Assembly (NCBI GenBank): GCA_025201375.1
Contig: JAIWZP010000022.1
Span: 434,001 to 498,000, forward strand
DNA length: 64,000 nt
From: Gongronella butleri
Taxonomy: Eukaryota; Mucoromycota; Mucoromycetes; Mucorales; Cunninghamellaceae
Direction: 5' to 3'
The position numbers and the translations under genes were made by a program. This document shows, piece after piece, positions 46,460-57,904 of the stretch. Numbering within the stretch: position 1 is the stretch's first letter; each line of letters starts with the position of its first letter. The notes beneath the pieces are model-generated. The model was not told where the DNA came from, did no database searches, and was given only the letters and a program-made list of their open reading frames with translations.

Positions 46460-47130
46460 TTTGGTGGCCAGCGAGGGCTCGATTTCAACCGCTTATTTCT
46501 CAAAGAAATATCGCTCCAAAACCGTCAAGTTTTTGGCGCCTCGCGCAGGATCATCCGACGATTCCATGTATTCTCTCCGCGTATCCGATGTATTAGCATG
46601 ACAGCGCGCATCGACGCGTCGAAATCCAAGTAGAAAATAATGTGCCTTTGACGCGCAGTGTCTTACGCGCAGTACCCGTTTTTTTTTTTTTTTGTAATCA
46701 CTCATTTCTATGTGTGTGCGTGGTCATTGTTCACGAGAGGATATAGTCTCAAGCCGCTGGTCCGTGTTTTCAATCGACCTTTCCTTATTTCAAAACGACG
46801 TGTTTTTGAACTTTGTCACCAGTTTTCTCCCCAACCTGGCTTGTGGCCGCCGGACAACCAACAAAGAAAATGAAGCAGGCATTGCGATCCTTATACCCTC
46901 CAAGTTTTGTGGCGATCCATCGATCTTTTTTGATTTTTGACCATTGGCCGGAGGTTCATCCATGGATTTTGGCCAAATCTATATTCGTGTCCTGTCGCAC
47001 GTCGGCTTGACCGATTCGCCTCTATGATAATTTGAATTTAATCAGTGGATGAGGCAATAGCTCTATGTTTTCACATTTTCAAGGTGTCTCGATGAATTTA
47101 TGTGGCAAAATGCGATGATTTTGTATCTTT
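46270..47130 (+). repeat. Dispersed repeat family D, copy 2
   Basis: See copy 1 at 41340. Here the left edge abuts the segmental duplication of gene ends. Confidence 0.8.
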
Positions 47131-48321
47131 GCGCTTTTTGTCATAAAGTTCGCTGAAATGTCAACCGAATCATTTCGAACTGCAAGCATTTTTACCGTTT
47201 GATCTTGCTCATTCTTTAACGTCGCACATGCTGGGATTGATGGTATCTTCTCTGAGTGAACAACAAAACTGAAAGTTGAATTTTACCTCGCTTCTAGGCG
47301 AGCTCCATGAAAACGTGTCCAAATGTCCCCAAATCGTAAACCATAGAGCCGCTTCAAGCAGAAATCCAGCGATGCCAGTTTTCCACGCCGACCGTCTACT
47401 GTAGGTACAGTAGTGTCATCTTGAGGTAGTGCATTTTTTTTCAGAGCGACATTGGCCCATTGGTGGATAGGTTGCCGAGATCGGAACAGATTCGTTCCCA
47501 AAACAAGCGCGTTTGACTCTCTTCTGCTCAGCTGGTTTGTTCTGGACGTCTCACACGCTGATCTGTTGCGTGGTCGTTGAGTAACAGCAGTTTAATGCGC
47601 TGGAAGCGAAAATGGCGCGTCTGGTGCCATCAATGGCCACTTAATGACCTGGGGACTGTTTCTATTTGTATTGAAAACCTTGAAGTCGGTGCACCGGAAA
47701 AACAAACCCCGAAAGTGGCAATGAAATCCGCCCGAGTTCCAGCGGACATGAAGGTCGTCAACAATGTTTTTACTGTAATGACATGATTTCTCCTCTCCAA
47801 TCGGCTGATCGTGTCCAATTTTTTTCTATTGACCATCAGCCAGATGTCTGTGCTAAACGCATTGCAGCTGTCGTACTGTCACCACCATGACACAGGCGGG
47901 CCATTCTCCAAAATTGCCGCTCGACGGCAACGGATCGAAAATATGTGGCGCAATGGCACACCAGCGTTCCCTCCATTCTTTCTGTCCTCTCTTTATCCCT
48001 TTCACTCTCAAAAAGATGGGCTGATCCACCGTTCTATTTCCATCGTTTAGTGCGTAAATACCATTTTCACGCGCTTTTCGTCCCAAGCCTATTCTGCGCG
48101 GGCATCCGGGCGGCTCGTCACAAGCGTGGAAATACTGTAAAAGACGCATGAATTTACCAAATTTGGAATGACCAAGACGACGTACGCGACTTCCTCTTTG
48201 GGCACAAAAGGCAAATCAAGGAGTGGCCTCAAACGCTTGCTGGATGCCTTTAAAAACGCACCCTTGCGCGCTGCACAAATGGATTCCACACAACAAACAA
48301 TTCATCCAACCAAACAAAATA
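47131..48321. other. Spacer with possible coding remnant and palindromic motif
   Basis: Minus-strand 47520-47285 is open and protein-like (GTNLFRSRQPIHQWANVALK; KLASLDFCLKRLYGLRF) with an acceptor-like CAG before and GTAAAA donor after; family unknown. CTACTGTAGGTACAGTAG near 47396 is a dyad. 47900-48321 should hold the oxidoreductase promoter. Confidence 0.35.
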
Positions 48322-49608
48322 ATGGTCAGCAACAAGCAAATCATCATGCCTCAGCGCCCGACCGGCGAGCTCCCTGTGCCTGGCGAAGATTTGGTGGTCA
48401 AGACAAGCTCGATAGATTTGGACGCGCCTTTAGCCGACTCTGAATTCATTGTCAAGAACCTGGAGCTGAGCATTGATCCGTTCTTGATTGCATGCATGAA
48501 GTGGACCGACTTTCCTTGGTGCTATGCAATCAATAGCGTGATTGCCGGCTACAGCGCTGGTGTCGTTGTGCGCTCTGCCAATGAGGCGTTCCAAGTCGGC
48601 GATTACGTGTGCGGACTCGGCCGCTTTGAAGAATACTCCAAGCACGACGGTGAATCCGCCAAAAAACATGCCCTGGCCGTGCGCAACCAGCCAAAGGCCA
48701 CGGGGTTGCCACTTTCCAATTACGTTGGCGCGCTCGGATTAGCGGGTCATACAGCGTATGGCGGTTTGATCGTTGGCGACATCAAACCTGGTCAGACCAT
48801 CTTTGTGTCCGGAGGTAAAACGCGCAATTGGCAAAAAAAAGCGACGCGACGCGCTTTATTTTGCATTTTTTTGACGCACACCATGTGACTCATCCTTTTT
48901 TCTTTAGCCTCGGGCGCCGTGGGCCAGATCGCGAGTCAAGTGGCCAAAGCGCGCGGCCTCAAGGTGGTCGTGACGGCTGGATCCGAGGCCAAGTGTGAGC
49001 AGCTCCGCGCAGCCGGGCTCGATGGCGTCATCAACTACAAGACGGAGGACGTGAACAAGAGACTGGGTGAACTCTGCCCCGAGGGATTGGATGCCTATTT
49101 TGACGTAGGACCTCCTATTTTCGTTTTTTTTTATTTTTTTTTACTTTTTTTCTCGAAATCTCATGCGTCTTGATTTGCTTAGAACGTGGGTGGCCAGATG
49201 CTCGACATTGCCCTCGTGCACCTCAAGCCTCACTCCATGTAAATAAGCGTGTTTTGATGCGAGATGACGCCTTTAACACTAAAACACGCGCTTTTTTCTT
49301 CATTTTCTTCTTTTTTTAGTGCGATTGAATGCGGCATGATCTCAGACCTGAACAAGGAGGGCTCGTATTCGTTCAAGAACTTGAATCTGATCATTCGCAA
49401 GAGCATTCGCCTGCAAGGGTTCGTGGTCAATGATTACTACGACCGCGAATTGGAATTCATCGACGAGGTTGGCAAGCTCATGGTCGAGGGCCGCGTCCGC
49501 TACACGGAGGACACTCGCTATGGCATCGAAGCCATGCCGCAGGGTCTGATTGACGTGCTCCAAGGCAATTTTGAAGGCAAGGTCGTCATCCACATCAATG
49601 ACGAGTAG
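48322..49608 (+). CDS. NADP-dependent MDR oxidoreductase (alkenal/one reductase, leukotriene B4 dehydrogenase group)
   Basis: Zinc-free medium-chain reductase that should reduce activated double bonds of alkenals or enones with NADPH, in the cytosol. Exons 48322-48814, 48908-49104, 49183-49238 and 49320-49608 encode 344 residues. ATG at 48322 (MVSNKQIIM) matches family starts; an in-frame ATG at 48244 would add 26 unlike residues. Motifs: ELSIDPFL, GLAGHTAYGGL, the nucleotide loop SGASGAVGQIASQVAKARG (rejoined across intron 1), VVVTAGSEAKCEQL, NVGGQMLDIAL, CGMISDLN and the closing GNFEGKVVIHI. The 3' end is convergent with the ZNF830 gene, 90 bp apart, and this pair of ends was copied to 45527-46269. 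Confidence 0.93.
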
Positions 49609-49698
49609 GCTTTTCCCCTCCCCTTTTCCTCAAATGATAAAGGAACTCCATTATTTATGATGCGAGCGTGTTTTAATCACAAAAAAAAAAAAATACAA

Positions 49699-50751
49699 TT
49701 AAACTTGCTGCGCGCGCCAGTCGTCGTCATCTTCATCATCCGAGTCCATGTCCATGTCATCAAACACAGCCTGGACCTTTTTTGTCGCTTCTTTTTTCAT
49801 GACGTTGCGCACGGATGACTTCATGCCCTTTGACCAGAGTGGGTCGACGGCGTCGCGTGTGATGGCATAGGGATTCACGGCGTCTTGTGATGGGATTTCG
49901 TCGTTTTTAGCAGTTTTCCCATCGCGCAATGCTTTCAATTCCTTGACCTTGTTGTCGTAGGCAAGCTGCTGCTGTGCAAGGGCAAGATCGCGCTCAAACA
50001 GGATGGTTTCCTCGTCGGCCTCTTCCATTTTGGCGCTTTCCTCTGCCGTTTCGACGAATTGTTCCTTGAACGCGGCGTATTCCTCCTCGAGCTGTTCCTC
50101 TTGCAGCACATCGGGCGCCGCCACCTTGCGTGCCTTTGCTTCCTCGTTGGCACTGTCAAAGAAACCGGCGGGAAGATTCGGGTGGATGCCGGCTTTCATA
50201 TAGACGGTCGTTGTTGGCGCTGGTGCTGAGGGTGCTGCTGCCGCCTTTTGGCTCTTTTTGCTGCTTGTGGCGGGTGCTGACTTTCGGGTATCATCATCAA
50301 AAAAGCCAGCGGGTAGGCCGGCCGTGGCATTGTCATTGTCATCTCCGCCATTGGCGTCGCTGTCGTCGCTGGCATCGTCCATTTCTTCGTCATCCTGGGA
50401 ATCCTCGTTTTCCGATGGCTGTTGTTGCATTTCGCGCTCCAATTCCTCGAATCGCGCACGTTTTGACAATAACGCGGCATCACCGCCCAGAGCCGGCGCG
50501 TCTGCAGCACGTTTGCGTTGCATTTGTTGTTGCTGCTGCTGTTTCAAGGCCTTAAGGCGGCTCACCTGGTGTTTGTGCTCGCTGCTAGTAAGGTGCGAAG
50601 ACCAAACAGCGGCGCTCTTGATCCCCTGCTGACACACGGCGCACGAAAGCCTGCCCGCATTGTCGTATTTGGCTAATGGGTGCTCTACGCGCTTTTGACT
50701 GCGCTGTGCCTGCTGCTGCTTGAACAGCTTGCGAACATCGTTGCTGCTCAT
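49699..50751 (-). CDS. ZNF830 (CCDC16) homologue, C2H2 splicing-associated protein
   Basis: Single exon, 350 residues, ATG at 50751 (MSSNDVRKLFKQQQAQR). One matrin-type C2H2 finger (CAVCQQGIKSAAVWSSHLTS..H) at residues 36-60, a Gln run, an acidic Asp/Ser stretch, two GLPAGFFD or NLPAGFFD motifs, a coiled coil (LQEEQLEEEYAAFKEQF) and an acidic C-terminal end after DPLWSKGMKSSVRNVMKK. This order is the ZNF830 family, nuclear proteins found with spliceosomes and needed for genome stability. A longer open frame at the N-terminus comes only from poly-T. Upstream is an A29/T26 inverted homopolymer pair. Its last 110 codons are duplicated at 45932-46265. Confidence 0.9.
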   Translation of the reverse strand: MSSNDVRKLFKQQQAQRSQKRVEHPLAKYDNAGRLSCAVCQQGIKSAAVWSSHLTSSEHKHQVSRLKALKQQQQQQMQRKRAADAPALGGDAALLSKRARFEELEREMQQQPSENEDSQDDEEMDDASDDSDANGGDDNDNATAGLPAGFFDDDTRKSAPATSSKKSQKAAAAPSAPAPTTTVYMKAGIHPNLPAGFFDSANEEAKARKVAAPDVLQEEQLEEEYAAFKEQFVETAEESAKMEEADEETILFERDLALAQQQLAYDNKVKELKALRDGKTAKNDEIPSQDAVNPYAITRDAVDPLWSKGMKSSVRNVMKKEATKKVQAVFDDMDMDSDDEDDDDWRAQQV

Positions 50752-50805
50752 CGATCCAAGAGTAGAAAGGGAGGAAGGAGAAAAAAGTGGGAAATGGAAG
50801 GAACC

Positions 50806-50808
50806 AAA

Positions 50809-50839
<31 letters not shown>

Positions 50840-50853
50840 TGGACTCCGCTCAA

Positions 50854-50886
<33 letters not shown>
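50806..50886. repeat. A29 - 26 nt - T26 inverted homopolymer
   Basis: A-run 50806-50834 and T-run 50861-50886 could pair as a hairpin. Lies 55 bp upstream of the ZNF830 start. Confidence 0.8.
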
Positions 50887-51040
50887 GCACAATTGGAGGT
50901 TATGATGATCCGATTTTCTTTATTTTATTTAAAAAGGTGGATGATGCAAAAAGGGGAGGATTGGGTCGATGCGCTTGTAAAATAAAAAGGATGCAGGGCA
51001 TGAATTTGTCGAATGAAAGGATAAAAAGGGGGAAAAGAGG

Positions 51041-51487
51041 TTAATCAAAGGTGATTTTTGTGCCCTTGAATGCCTGGACGGTGGGTTTCTGGCGCAGCGC
51101 ATTTGACAAGGCCTCACCGGGCTTCATACGCTCGTTGCTCTTCTTCTTGGGCGCGTCCGATTTCTCCCTTCGCGCTGGTCGCTCACGCATGACCTTTTCC
51201 GGTCGTGCGGGCGCGTCATCGCCCTTTTTGGCCGCCGCCGACGCTGCAGGTCGTTGGTCGCCTTGTGAGACACGCTGGTCGGCGCGCTCACGGCGCATAA
51301 GCCATGGCATCGATCGCTTGTGCGCCTCCTCGGTGGCAAACTCCACGCGCATCTTGCGGTCGTCCAGCACATGCTTGTCCGGCGCACGGATCGCCTTGGT
51401 CGCGTCTTCCACAAAGTCAAAATCAACGTAGCCAAAACTAAAAGACAGAAGGAATCAACAAAAAGACGCGTCTTTTTTGATTTTTTC

Positions 51488-51518
<31 letters not shown>

Positions 51519-52476
51519 GCATTTGCCGGTGTCCTCAAAAGTGCCGAGGCGCACGGACCGGATATTGCCCGCCCACTCAAACGCGGCGCGCAGCGATTCC
51601 TTTGTGGCCGTGAACGGAAGGTTGCCGACAAAAAGCGTCGGGCACGGCGGATTCTTGGCTTTTTTCACTTCCTGCTTGTCCATGCCGTCCTTGCGCTGGT
51701 AATCCTTGGCATTCTTGATCAGCAGCTTGCGCCCGTCCAGCTCCTGCTCGGACAGCGCAATGGCCTTGTCCACCGACTCCTCGTTGCTGAACATCACATA
51801 GGCAAAACTGAAAAAAAAGGATGTAAGGTGACGAATTGTCTCTCTTTTTTTTTTTTTTTGCTCCTATTTCTTTACCCTCGGTTCTGCTGGTTGCCGGGGC
51901 CCTTTCGGCTATTGATGCGAGTGATCTCGCCACAGGGGGCAAAGAAAGCTTCAATGTTGTCGCGCGACGTGCGGAACGCAAGATTGCCGACCCAGACGCC
52001 ATGTTCGCTCTCGCGCTGCTTCTCCTTGTCAGCCTTGCTCTTCTTGGGACCCTTGTGGCTCGGACCCTCCTTGGCCGCGACCTCGTCCTCCTCGTCGCTG
52101 CTGACTTCCTCGCCACGCTGGTAAAAAAAAATGGGGGGGATGAGGGATTGAGTGCCTGTGCAGCGCCCAATTGGTTTAAAAGAGCCTTTACCTTGCGCTT
52201 TTTGTTCTTCTCCTTTAGCAACTTTTTCTTTTCGCGGCTCTCACGGTTGATCCTGCGCTAAAGAAAAAAAGAAAGAAAAAAAGCAAGGTAAGAACGCAGT
52301 TCTGCGCTTTGAGTGGCGCAAGGGGGGAGGCTTACCTTTTCTTCCTTCTCTTCGGCCGTGAGCTGTTGCTTTTCTTTTCGCTTCGCACGCTTCTCGTCGC
52401 GTGCCTTGGCATCGTCATCCAAAGGTGCCTGCTCAAACACCTCGGCAACCTTGAAGTCGTCGTTGGTATCACTCAT
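51041..52476 (-). CDS. Two-RRM nucleolar RNA-binding protein, Nop13/RBM34-like
   Basis: Five exons, 52476-52336, 52257-52192, 52117-51876, 51807-51514 and 51437-51041, encode 379 residues. The first 90 residues are acidic then very basic (KRAKRKEKQQ; KKKLLKEKNKKRK), like a nucleolar signal. RRM1: RNP2 VWVGNLAF, RNP1 GFAYVMF rejoined across intron 3. RRM2: RNP2 LFVGNLPF, RNP1 GFGYVDF rejoined across intron 4. The tail is basic with Arg/Pro and ends FKGTKITFD. Fungal Nop13-type proteins act in pre-ribosome assembly; assignment within the RRM family is inference. Both introns cut the same Gly codon of RNP1 (GG|T), a mark of ancient RRM duplication with intron. Confidence 0.88.
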
Positions 52477-52692
52477 ATTATGAAAAAAAAAGATCAAAAA
52501 GAAAAAAGAGAGTGAAGAAAAAAAAAAAAAAAAACGAGGACGCTCATTTAAAGTTGGCGTCCGAAAAAGGCAAGCCTCCCTTTTTTTTTTTCTGTGGACA
52601 CACCCCCTTTTTGTGATTTTCGTCGCTTTTTTGCCTTTATTTTTCGCGATTCGGGCTATGTACATGGGGGAAAGAGTTTAAATAGGGGTGAT

Positions 52693-54273
52693 TCATTGAA
52701 ATTTGGCGGTGTCTTTGCGTCCAGACTTCCAGGTATCGGCATTGTACTTTGCAACATCGTTCATCAAGGCAACCTGGTCGGCGACGGCCTTCATGGACCC
52801 GAGGACGACGCCATTGCCCGTTGTAAAATCGTACGTCGTGTACCTGAGGCCCGTGTCGCGGCAGAATTGCTTCACGAGGGGCACGGCGGCACGCAGATTG
52901 TGACGCGGGACGCGCGGAAACAGATGGTGCACTGCCTGGAATTGCAATCCGCCGTGGAACCAGTCAAGCCACGTCGGGCAGTCAACGTCCATGGTCGTGC
53001 GCAGCATCTGGCTCGGGAAGGGCTCGTTTTCAATCATGTCGGTCGACATGCCAAAGTGCGAGAGCGTGATTTGCACGTGCAGGGGGGACGTCAGCGCATA
53101 CGACACCAGCAGATACATGATGCGAATAGGCCACGAAGGCAAATGCGCCAAGAGCGACCCGTACCACACAAAGAACACGGCAATGCCCGTCCATTCGAGT
53201 CGCGGTGTGCGCACATGCTTGGAAGTGAGCAAATACATAAAAGAGAGGCGGTGCAAATTGAAGCGGCCAAAAGCCAGGGCAATATAGTACAAATAATGCT
53301 GTCGCTTAACAAAGAAACGAGCCGCCGCGTCGAATTCAAGCGTCTTGTTGTAATACGTCGAGAAGAGATTGCCGAAAAACTTTGTAGAAATGGCGAAAAA
53401 CGGCAAATGCTGGATATCAGGATCGTTTTCGCAATCGTTTGTCTTGATGTGATGCACATTATGGTTGTCCTTCCACCATCCAAGCGACAGACCACCAATG
53501 AAGTTGGCAATCATCACGCCAACCTTGTGGTCGATGTTGACGTTGCCGGTGATGCCATTGTGGCCTGCGTCGTGCGCCGTAAAGACCAATTGGTGCCAAA
53601 AGCCGGCCATGCACACGGCCGAAAAGAAGAAATGGAGCGTGGTTGTGCCACGCAGCGCGAACCAGAGCGATGTGTAGATCAGCAGCACGTAGCGGCACGC
53701 TTCCTTGGCATACCGGTAGTAATTACACTCAAACAGGCCGCGCGCCTTGAGATCGGCCTCGAGTGCCTGGTAGTGCACGCGAATCGTCGCCAAATCAGCC
53801 ACTTTGCCATCGCGGCGATCTTGCAGATCCTGCCGCAGAGCCACCTGGTGCACCGCGTTCAACTCGTCCAACGCGCGGTCAAACGCCGCCACGCTCATCC
53901 CACCGGCCCATGACGCCTGCGCGACCTCGATCTCGTCATAATTGGCCAGCGGGCCACGCGTCGTCATGGCAATCGTCTCGTTGCCCGCATAGTCGCCAAT
54001 GCAGAATTTCGGCATCATCCGCTCGTACACAAAAGGCGCGTGCATCGATCTTATCTCGTCCGTCATGTCGTTGCCAATCCCGTGCAAAATCGCACGGTCG
54101 CCGCCAGGATGCCGTGCAATAAAGCTATCCACCTTGTACACCTTGTTGTCAAAGATGAAAAGCCGTTCGCCTTGCTTGACGCGCTTGTCAAAGTCGTCCG
54201 CCGAGATGATGGCGCGCACCGCGCTTGGCGTCGACCCCGTCGTGCACACAACCGTCTCTGTGTTGGGGGGCAT
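52693..54273 (-). CDS. Cytochrome b5-fused front-end desaturase, probably delta-8 sphingolipid desaturase
   Basis: Inserts a cis or trans double bond into long-chain base or acyl chain in the ER using electrons from its own cytochrome b5. Single exon, 526 residues. N-terminal b5 domain: HPGGD with haem His at about 55 and a second His near 78. Desaturase histidine boxes: HDAGH (about 233-237), HNVHH (about 270-274) and QAVHH (about 444-448), where Gln replaces the first His, the front-end signature. WWKDNHNVHH and HHLFPRVPRHN are those of fungal and plant sphingolipid delta-8 enzymes more than delta-6 acyl-lipid ones. Hydrophobic spans sit between boxes 2 and 3. A linker of about 40 residues separates b5 and desaturase. 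Substrate remains an inference. Confidence 0.9.
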   Translation of the reverse strand: MPPNTETVVCTTGSTPSAVRAIISADDFDKRVKQGERLFIFDNKVYKVDSFIARHPGGDRAILHGIGNDMTDEIRSMHAPFVYERMMPKFCIGDYAGNETIAMTTRGPLANYDEIEVAQASWAGGMSVAAFDRALDELNAVHQVALRQDLQDRRDGKVADLATIRVHYQALEADLKARGLFECNYYRYAKEACRYVLLIYTSLWFALRGTTTLHFFFSAVCMAGFWHQLVFTAHDAGHNGITGNVNIDHKVGVMIANFIGGLSLGWWKDNHNVHHIKTNDCENDPDIQHLPFFAISTKFFGNLFSTYYNKTLEFDAAARFFVKRQHYLYYIALAFGRFNLHRLSFMYLLTSKHVRTPRLEWTGIAVFFVWYGSLLAHLPSWPIRIMYLLVSYALTSPLHVQITLSHFGMSTDMIENEPFPSQMLRTTMDVDCPTWLDWFHGGLQFQAVHHLFPRVPRHNLRAAVPLVKQFCRDTGLRYTTYDFTTGNGVVLGSMKAVADQVALMNDVAKYNADTWKSGRKDTAKFQ

Positions 54274-55084
54274 AATAAAAAAAAAAGTGACAGCGACGAG
54301 AGAGTGGGGAAAAGAGAGAGAAAAAAAAAAAGAAAAGAAAAAAGAGAAAGAGACCGAAAAAAAAAAAAAAGTCTAAAAGGGGGGCAAGTCGACAGGGGAA
54401 AAAAGGGAAAGGGGCTGATTGGAAAAACGAGCAAAACGAAAAGAACAACATTTGTTCCTTTCCAACTTGGTGCAAAATAAGGTGACAGCCGCCGCCCCTT
54501 GTGTCACCTTGCCCCTCATTTGCATTGTGCGCTTGCACGCTGCCTCCCCATCCGCACCCATTCTTATTTTTTTGTTGGTTTGTTTTCCTGGCGTGATCTG
54601 CGACGTGTCTCGGCATGCACACCGCACCGTCAACCCTCTTCCTCAATTAGGCTGGTTCTAAAAAAGGAACAAATGTCAAAAAAGTCCGTTTTTGCGAGCG
54701 TGGCCAATGGGGCCACCAAGCTGGTCGAGGCCCGTCCGTCATCGAAAAATACGCGCTGCTTCCCATTGCATTGGAAACCCGTATGATTTGCGCTCAAAAG
54801 TTCATTTTTTAGTCTTTTCCAGGCAAATACATTTCAATTCTTTTCCTCTCATTTTTTTCAGAGTCCATCGGCTCCAGGGTCTGCGCGTCGCTCTCGTTTT
54901 ATGTGGCACACCATGCACCGCGACTGGGTGGCATCGTCAAAGTGAAAAGGATGAAAAACGTGCCTTTGTTCATTTTTCGGGCACTTGCTGACATGCTGAC
55001 TAATTTTTTTTCACGTTTGTCGAAGCTCATATTTGTGAATATGTACAGGCAGGCAGAGCCAAACCAATATCATGTCTGCCATAC
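54274..55084. other. Desaturase leader and spacer, no gene seen
   Basis: A-rich leader 54275-54380 (T-rich in the transcript of the desaturase), then mixed sequence; no gene seen. Confidence 0.45.
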
Positions 55085-56420
55085 CAATATCGAAAATGCG
55101 AGTTTTCAGAGTCATTGCACACCGACTCGCTAAAATCTACACGCGATGCCCTGAACCACAAGCGCTTTTACCGCGTTTGGCCGCTGATTCATTTGAGATG
55201 ACTCGCGCGCCGATGCGTCGGGCCCTTGTCGCGTACTCCACCAAAATGGATATTTCCTTACCGCACTTTGGCTGGACTCACCCTCCGGATCTTGTTCATC
55301 CGGTCCTATATTTGAGCTAGAGCATTCTGAACACAAAACACGAAAATGTCAAGTTTTTACAGAAATCGGATCGTATAGTCCTGAGGAAATGTATTTTGTA
55401 TGAATCAGGGCCAAATCAACCCTGTGAAGGCTAACTCGCCGAGAACGCGAAGCGATGTCTCCAAACCACAAGCGCTTTTACCGCGTTTCCTCGCTGATTC
55501 GTTTGAGGTGACTGACGCGTCGGGGCGTTCAGCCGTTGCCGCAGTACGAGACCAAATGCTGCTGGTCTTACACCCTTTACGCCTATGAAACTGGCGCTCC
55601 CTCAGAAACTCACTCATTTGGTTCCAAATTTGGACCAGCTGATGGTAAACTCAATTCTCCAGTGGTGTTAATTTTTTTCGCGAATCGGATCATGCAGACT
55701 CGAGAAATCTCGAGATGCATGTTTGCTCGTGAAACCAGCGCCAAACAATATTTTACGCGCTTCTCTCGATGAGCATTAACGTATGGCTTCAAATTTAGGT
55801 CAGTGAATACTTGACCCAAAACTTCAATGTTTCCAAGTTTTTTCGCAAATCGGATCACTTAGTCATGAGAAAATGCATTTGGGGCCAAATCAAGGTCAAA
55901 AAGGTCCCTGAAGGCTAACTCGCCGAGAACACGAAGCGATGTCCCCAAACCGCAAGCGCTTTTACCGCGTTTGCCCGCTGATCGTTTCAGGTGATTCACG
56001 CGTCGGGGCGCACAGCCGTTGCCGCCGTAAGAGACAAAATGCTGCGGATCTTACCACCTTTACACCCATGAAAAAAGTAATGAAACAGGCGCTTCATCAG
56101 AAACATGCAGATTTGGATCAGTTAATGGTAGACCCAATTTTCCAGCGATGTTAACTTATTTCCTGAATGCTGAATCGGATCACTGAGTCTCAAGAAATCT
56201 AGAGGTTCGTGTTTGCTAGTGATGAACACCAGTGTATACCAAATAATATTTTACGATACGCGTTTCTCCCAATAAACCTGACCATATAGTGCCAAATTTA
56301 GACCAGTGGATAATCGACTCAAAACTTCGAAGATTTCGGGAGGTTTTTTTTTCGCATATCAGAAGATCACCCAGTCATCATGAGATAATGCTTTTTGTGA
56401 TGTCAAGCGCCAAGTTGACA
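55085..56420 (+). repeat. Repeat family C, tandem array of about three units
   Basis: The landmark CCACAAGCGCTTTTACCGCG (or CCGC variant) recurs at about 55157, 55464 and 55945, giving spacings near 307 and 484 bp. Within each unit the order is GAAGGCTAACTCGCCGAGAA, CTGATTC.TTTGAGGTGAC, ..GCGTCGGGGCG, CCTTTACGCCTATGAAAC, TTTGGACCAG, CGCGAATCGGATCA, ACCAGCGCCAAA, then a TTTTTTCGCAAATCGGATCA that leads into the next unit. Units differ by many substitutions. Single units occur at 33640, 61940 and part at 17440. Confidence 0.75.
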
Positions 56421-56629
56421 CGCATTGGTCGCGCCAGCTGCGGCGCAAGCTTCGAGACAGACCAATTGGTTCAAAAGTGAACAAGTGCTTGAACAAATGC
56501 AAAAAGCACTCAATGTGTGTTTTTGGCAATTTGAGGCAAGCTCCCAAGCACACAGTCATTGCTTGGTCAAATAGACGTGGCTGTGTAACCAGCTGCAAGT
56601 GCTAATGCATCACAGATCCGGATCGACCT

Positions 56630-57230
56630 GCAGGTTGGCGAGCAATTCGCATTTTCGCATTTTATTTCAAACGCGAATTACGCTGGAAAACGCGTTGATA
56701 GAACCGCACTGACGCGTCTACAAGTAGGATAGACACCAGGTGCATAGTTTTGAACTAGAGTAGGCGCGTGTCACTCGGTGTCTGACGCGCTTTATCACGC
56801 GTCGAGAATTTTATATGACTTTGAAACCGTGTCCAAGATGCCAAAAAGATTTCTCTTTCATAAATCACCGATATCCACGTGTGCAGCAGCCTGTGATCTT
56901 TCTAATGGTTTTTGTTTCGCGGCTTTGTGGCCAATTTTCGTCGACTTTGCCTTGAGGCGAAAAAACGAGGCAAATTGCATTTTATGCCGGAACCAACTAA
57001 TCGAGCCCTGTTTTTTTTTTTTTTTTTTTTTTTCGTCGTTGAATGGGAAATGTTCACCATGTGGATGAATGTCACGGCGATCCTTGCACCAAAATTTGAC
57101 CATTTTCAAATCCTCGACTGCACCCCCCTGAAAAATTGGCCATTTTCACCCATTTTCAAATCTGCATTGTGCGCCATCAAGCAATTACTATGCCACAAGG
57201 GTGGGCTCATTTGAATGGAAAGACGCGGAA
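56630..57230 (+). repeat. Dispersed repeat family A, copy 3
   Basis: Same orientation as copy 1. Matches at CACGCGTCGAGAATTTTATAT, ACTTTGAAACCGTGTC, AAGATGCCAAAAA, GACTTTGCCTTGAGGCGAAAA, ATCCTCGACTGCACCCC. Contains a T23 run at 57011-57033 not present in the other copies. Confidence 0.75.
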
Positions 57231-57871
57231 TTCGCGGATGTAAGTAGCTGCTGCCCGAAGTTATTGTAAACGCACAGACAAGAAATCAAAATAAAGCAAA
57301 ACTGCTGTAAACGCGATTTTCTATTTTATGCGCATCGCGATCCGAATGATGTGTGTACCCCTGGAAAGGGATACGCTCTGGCATCATTTCTTGTCCGCTT
57401 GGCTATACCGAAAGACAGGAAGTTGACCATTTTTAAAAATTGTCATTGCGCGCCATCAATCAAAGTGCCCTGGTAACTCCATGTTGAAGTCATTTTTGCT
57501 CTGCTCTTCCCAAAAATAAATGGAAACCTGGAAATCGCTCTGGCCAATGTCGTTGCAAATGGATAAAATCAAGTACATTTTAAGCAATCCAGATCTGGAG
57601 TGTCCATTTATGATTCAAACAGGGTGAAATCTGTTCCCGTCAAAAAGAGACGCAGCCCAGCCAGCAGTTGTTGTTCCTTGTTTGCCTGGCTACTAACAAA
57701 AACCAACAAAATTCGCGTACGTTTGAAATTTCCATCAACTTTTACTGGTTAAATCGCCGGAATCAGCAATGACGCAGCGGGTGCTGTTGAGCAATCTCTG
57801 ACTAAGCTAATTGGTGTGGCCAGGAAGAAGAGAATGTGAGTTGCGAGAAATGCGGGCCATTGTTCCTCGCC

Positions 57872-57904
<33 letters not shown>

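Noticed and set aside
49342..49593. Antisense frame over the oxidoreductase last exon, also seen in the duplicate at 45555-45836
   Set aside because: Shared only because the DNA is duplicated; the sense strand is the real gene.
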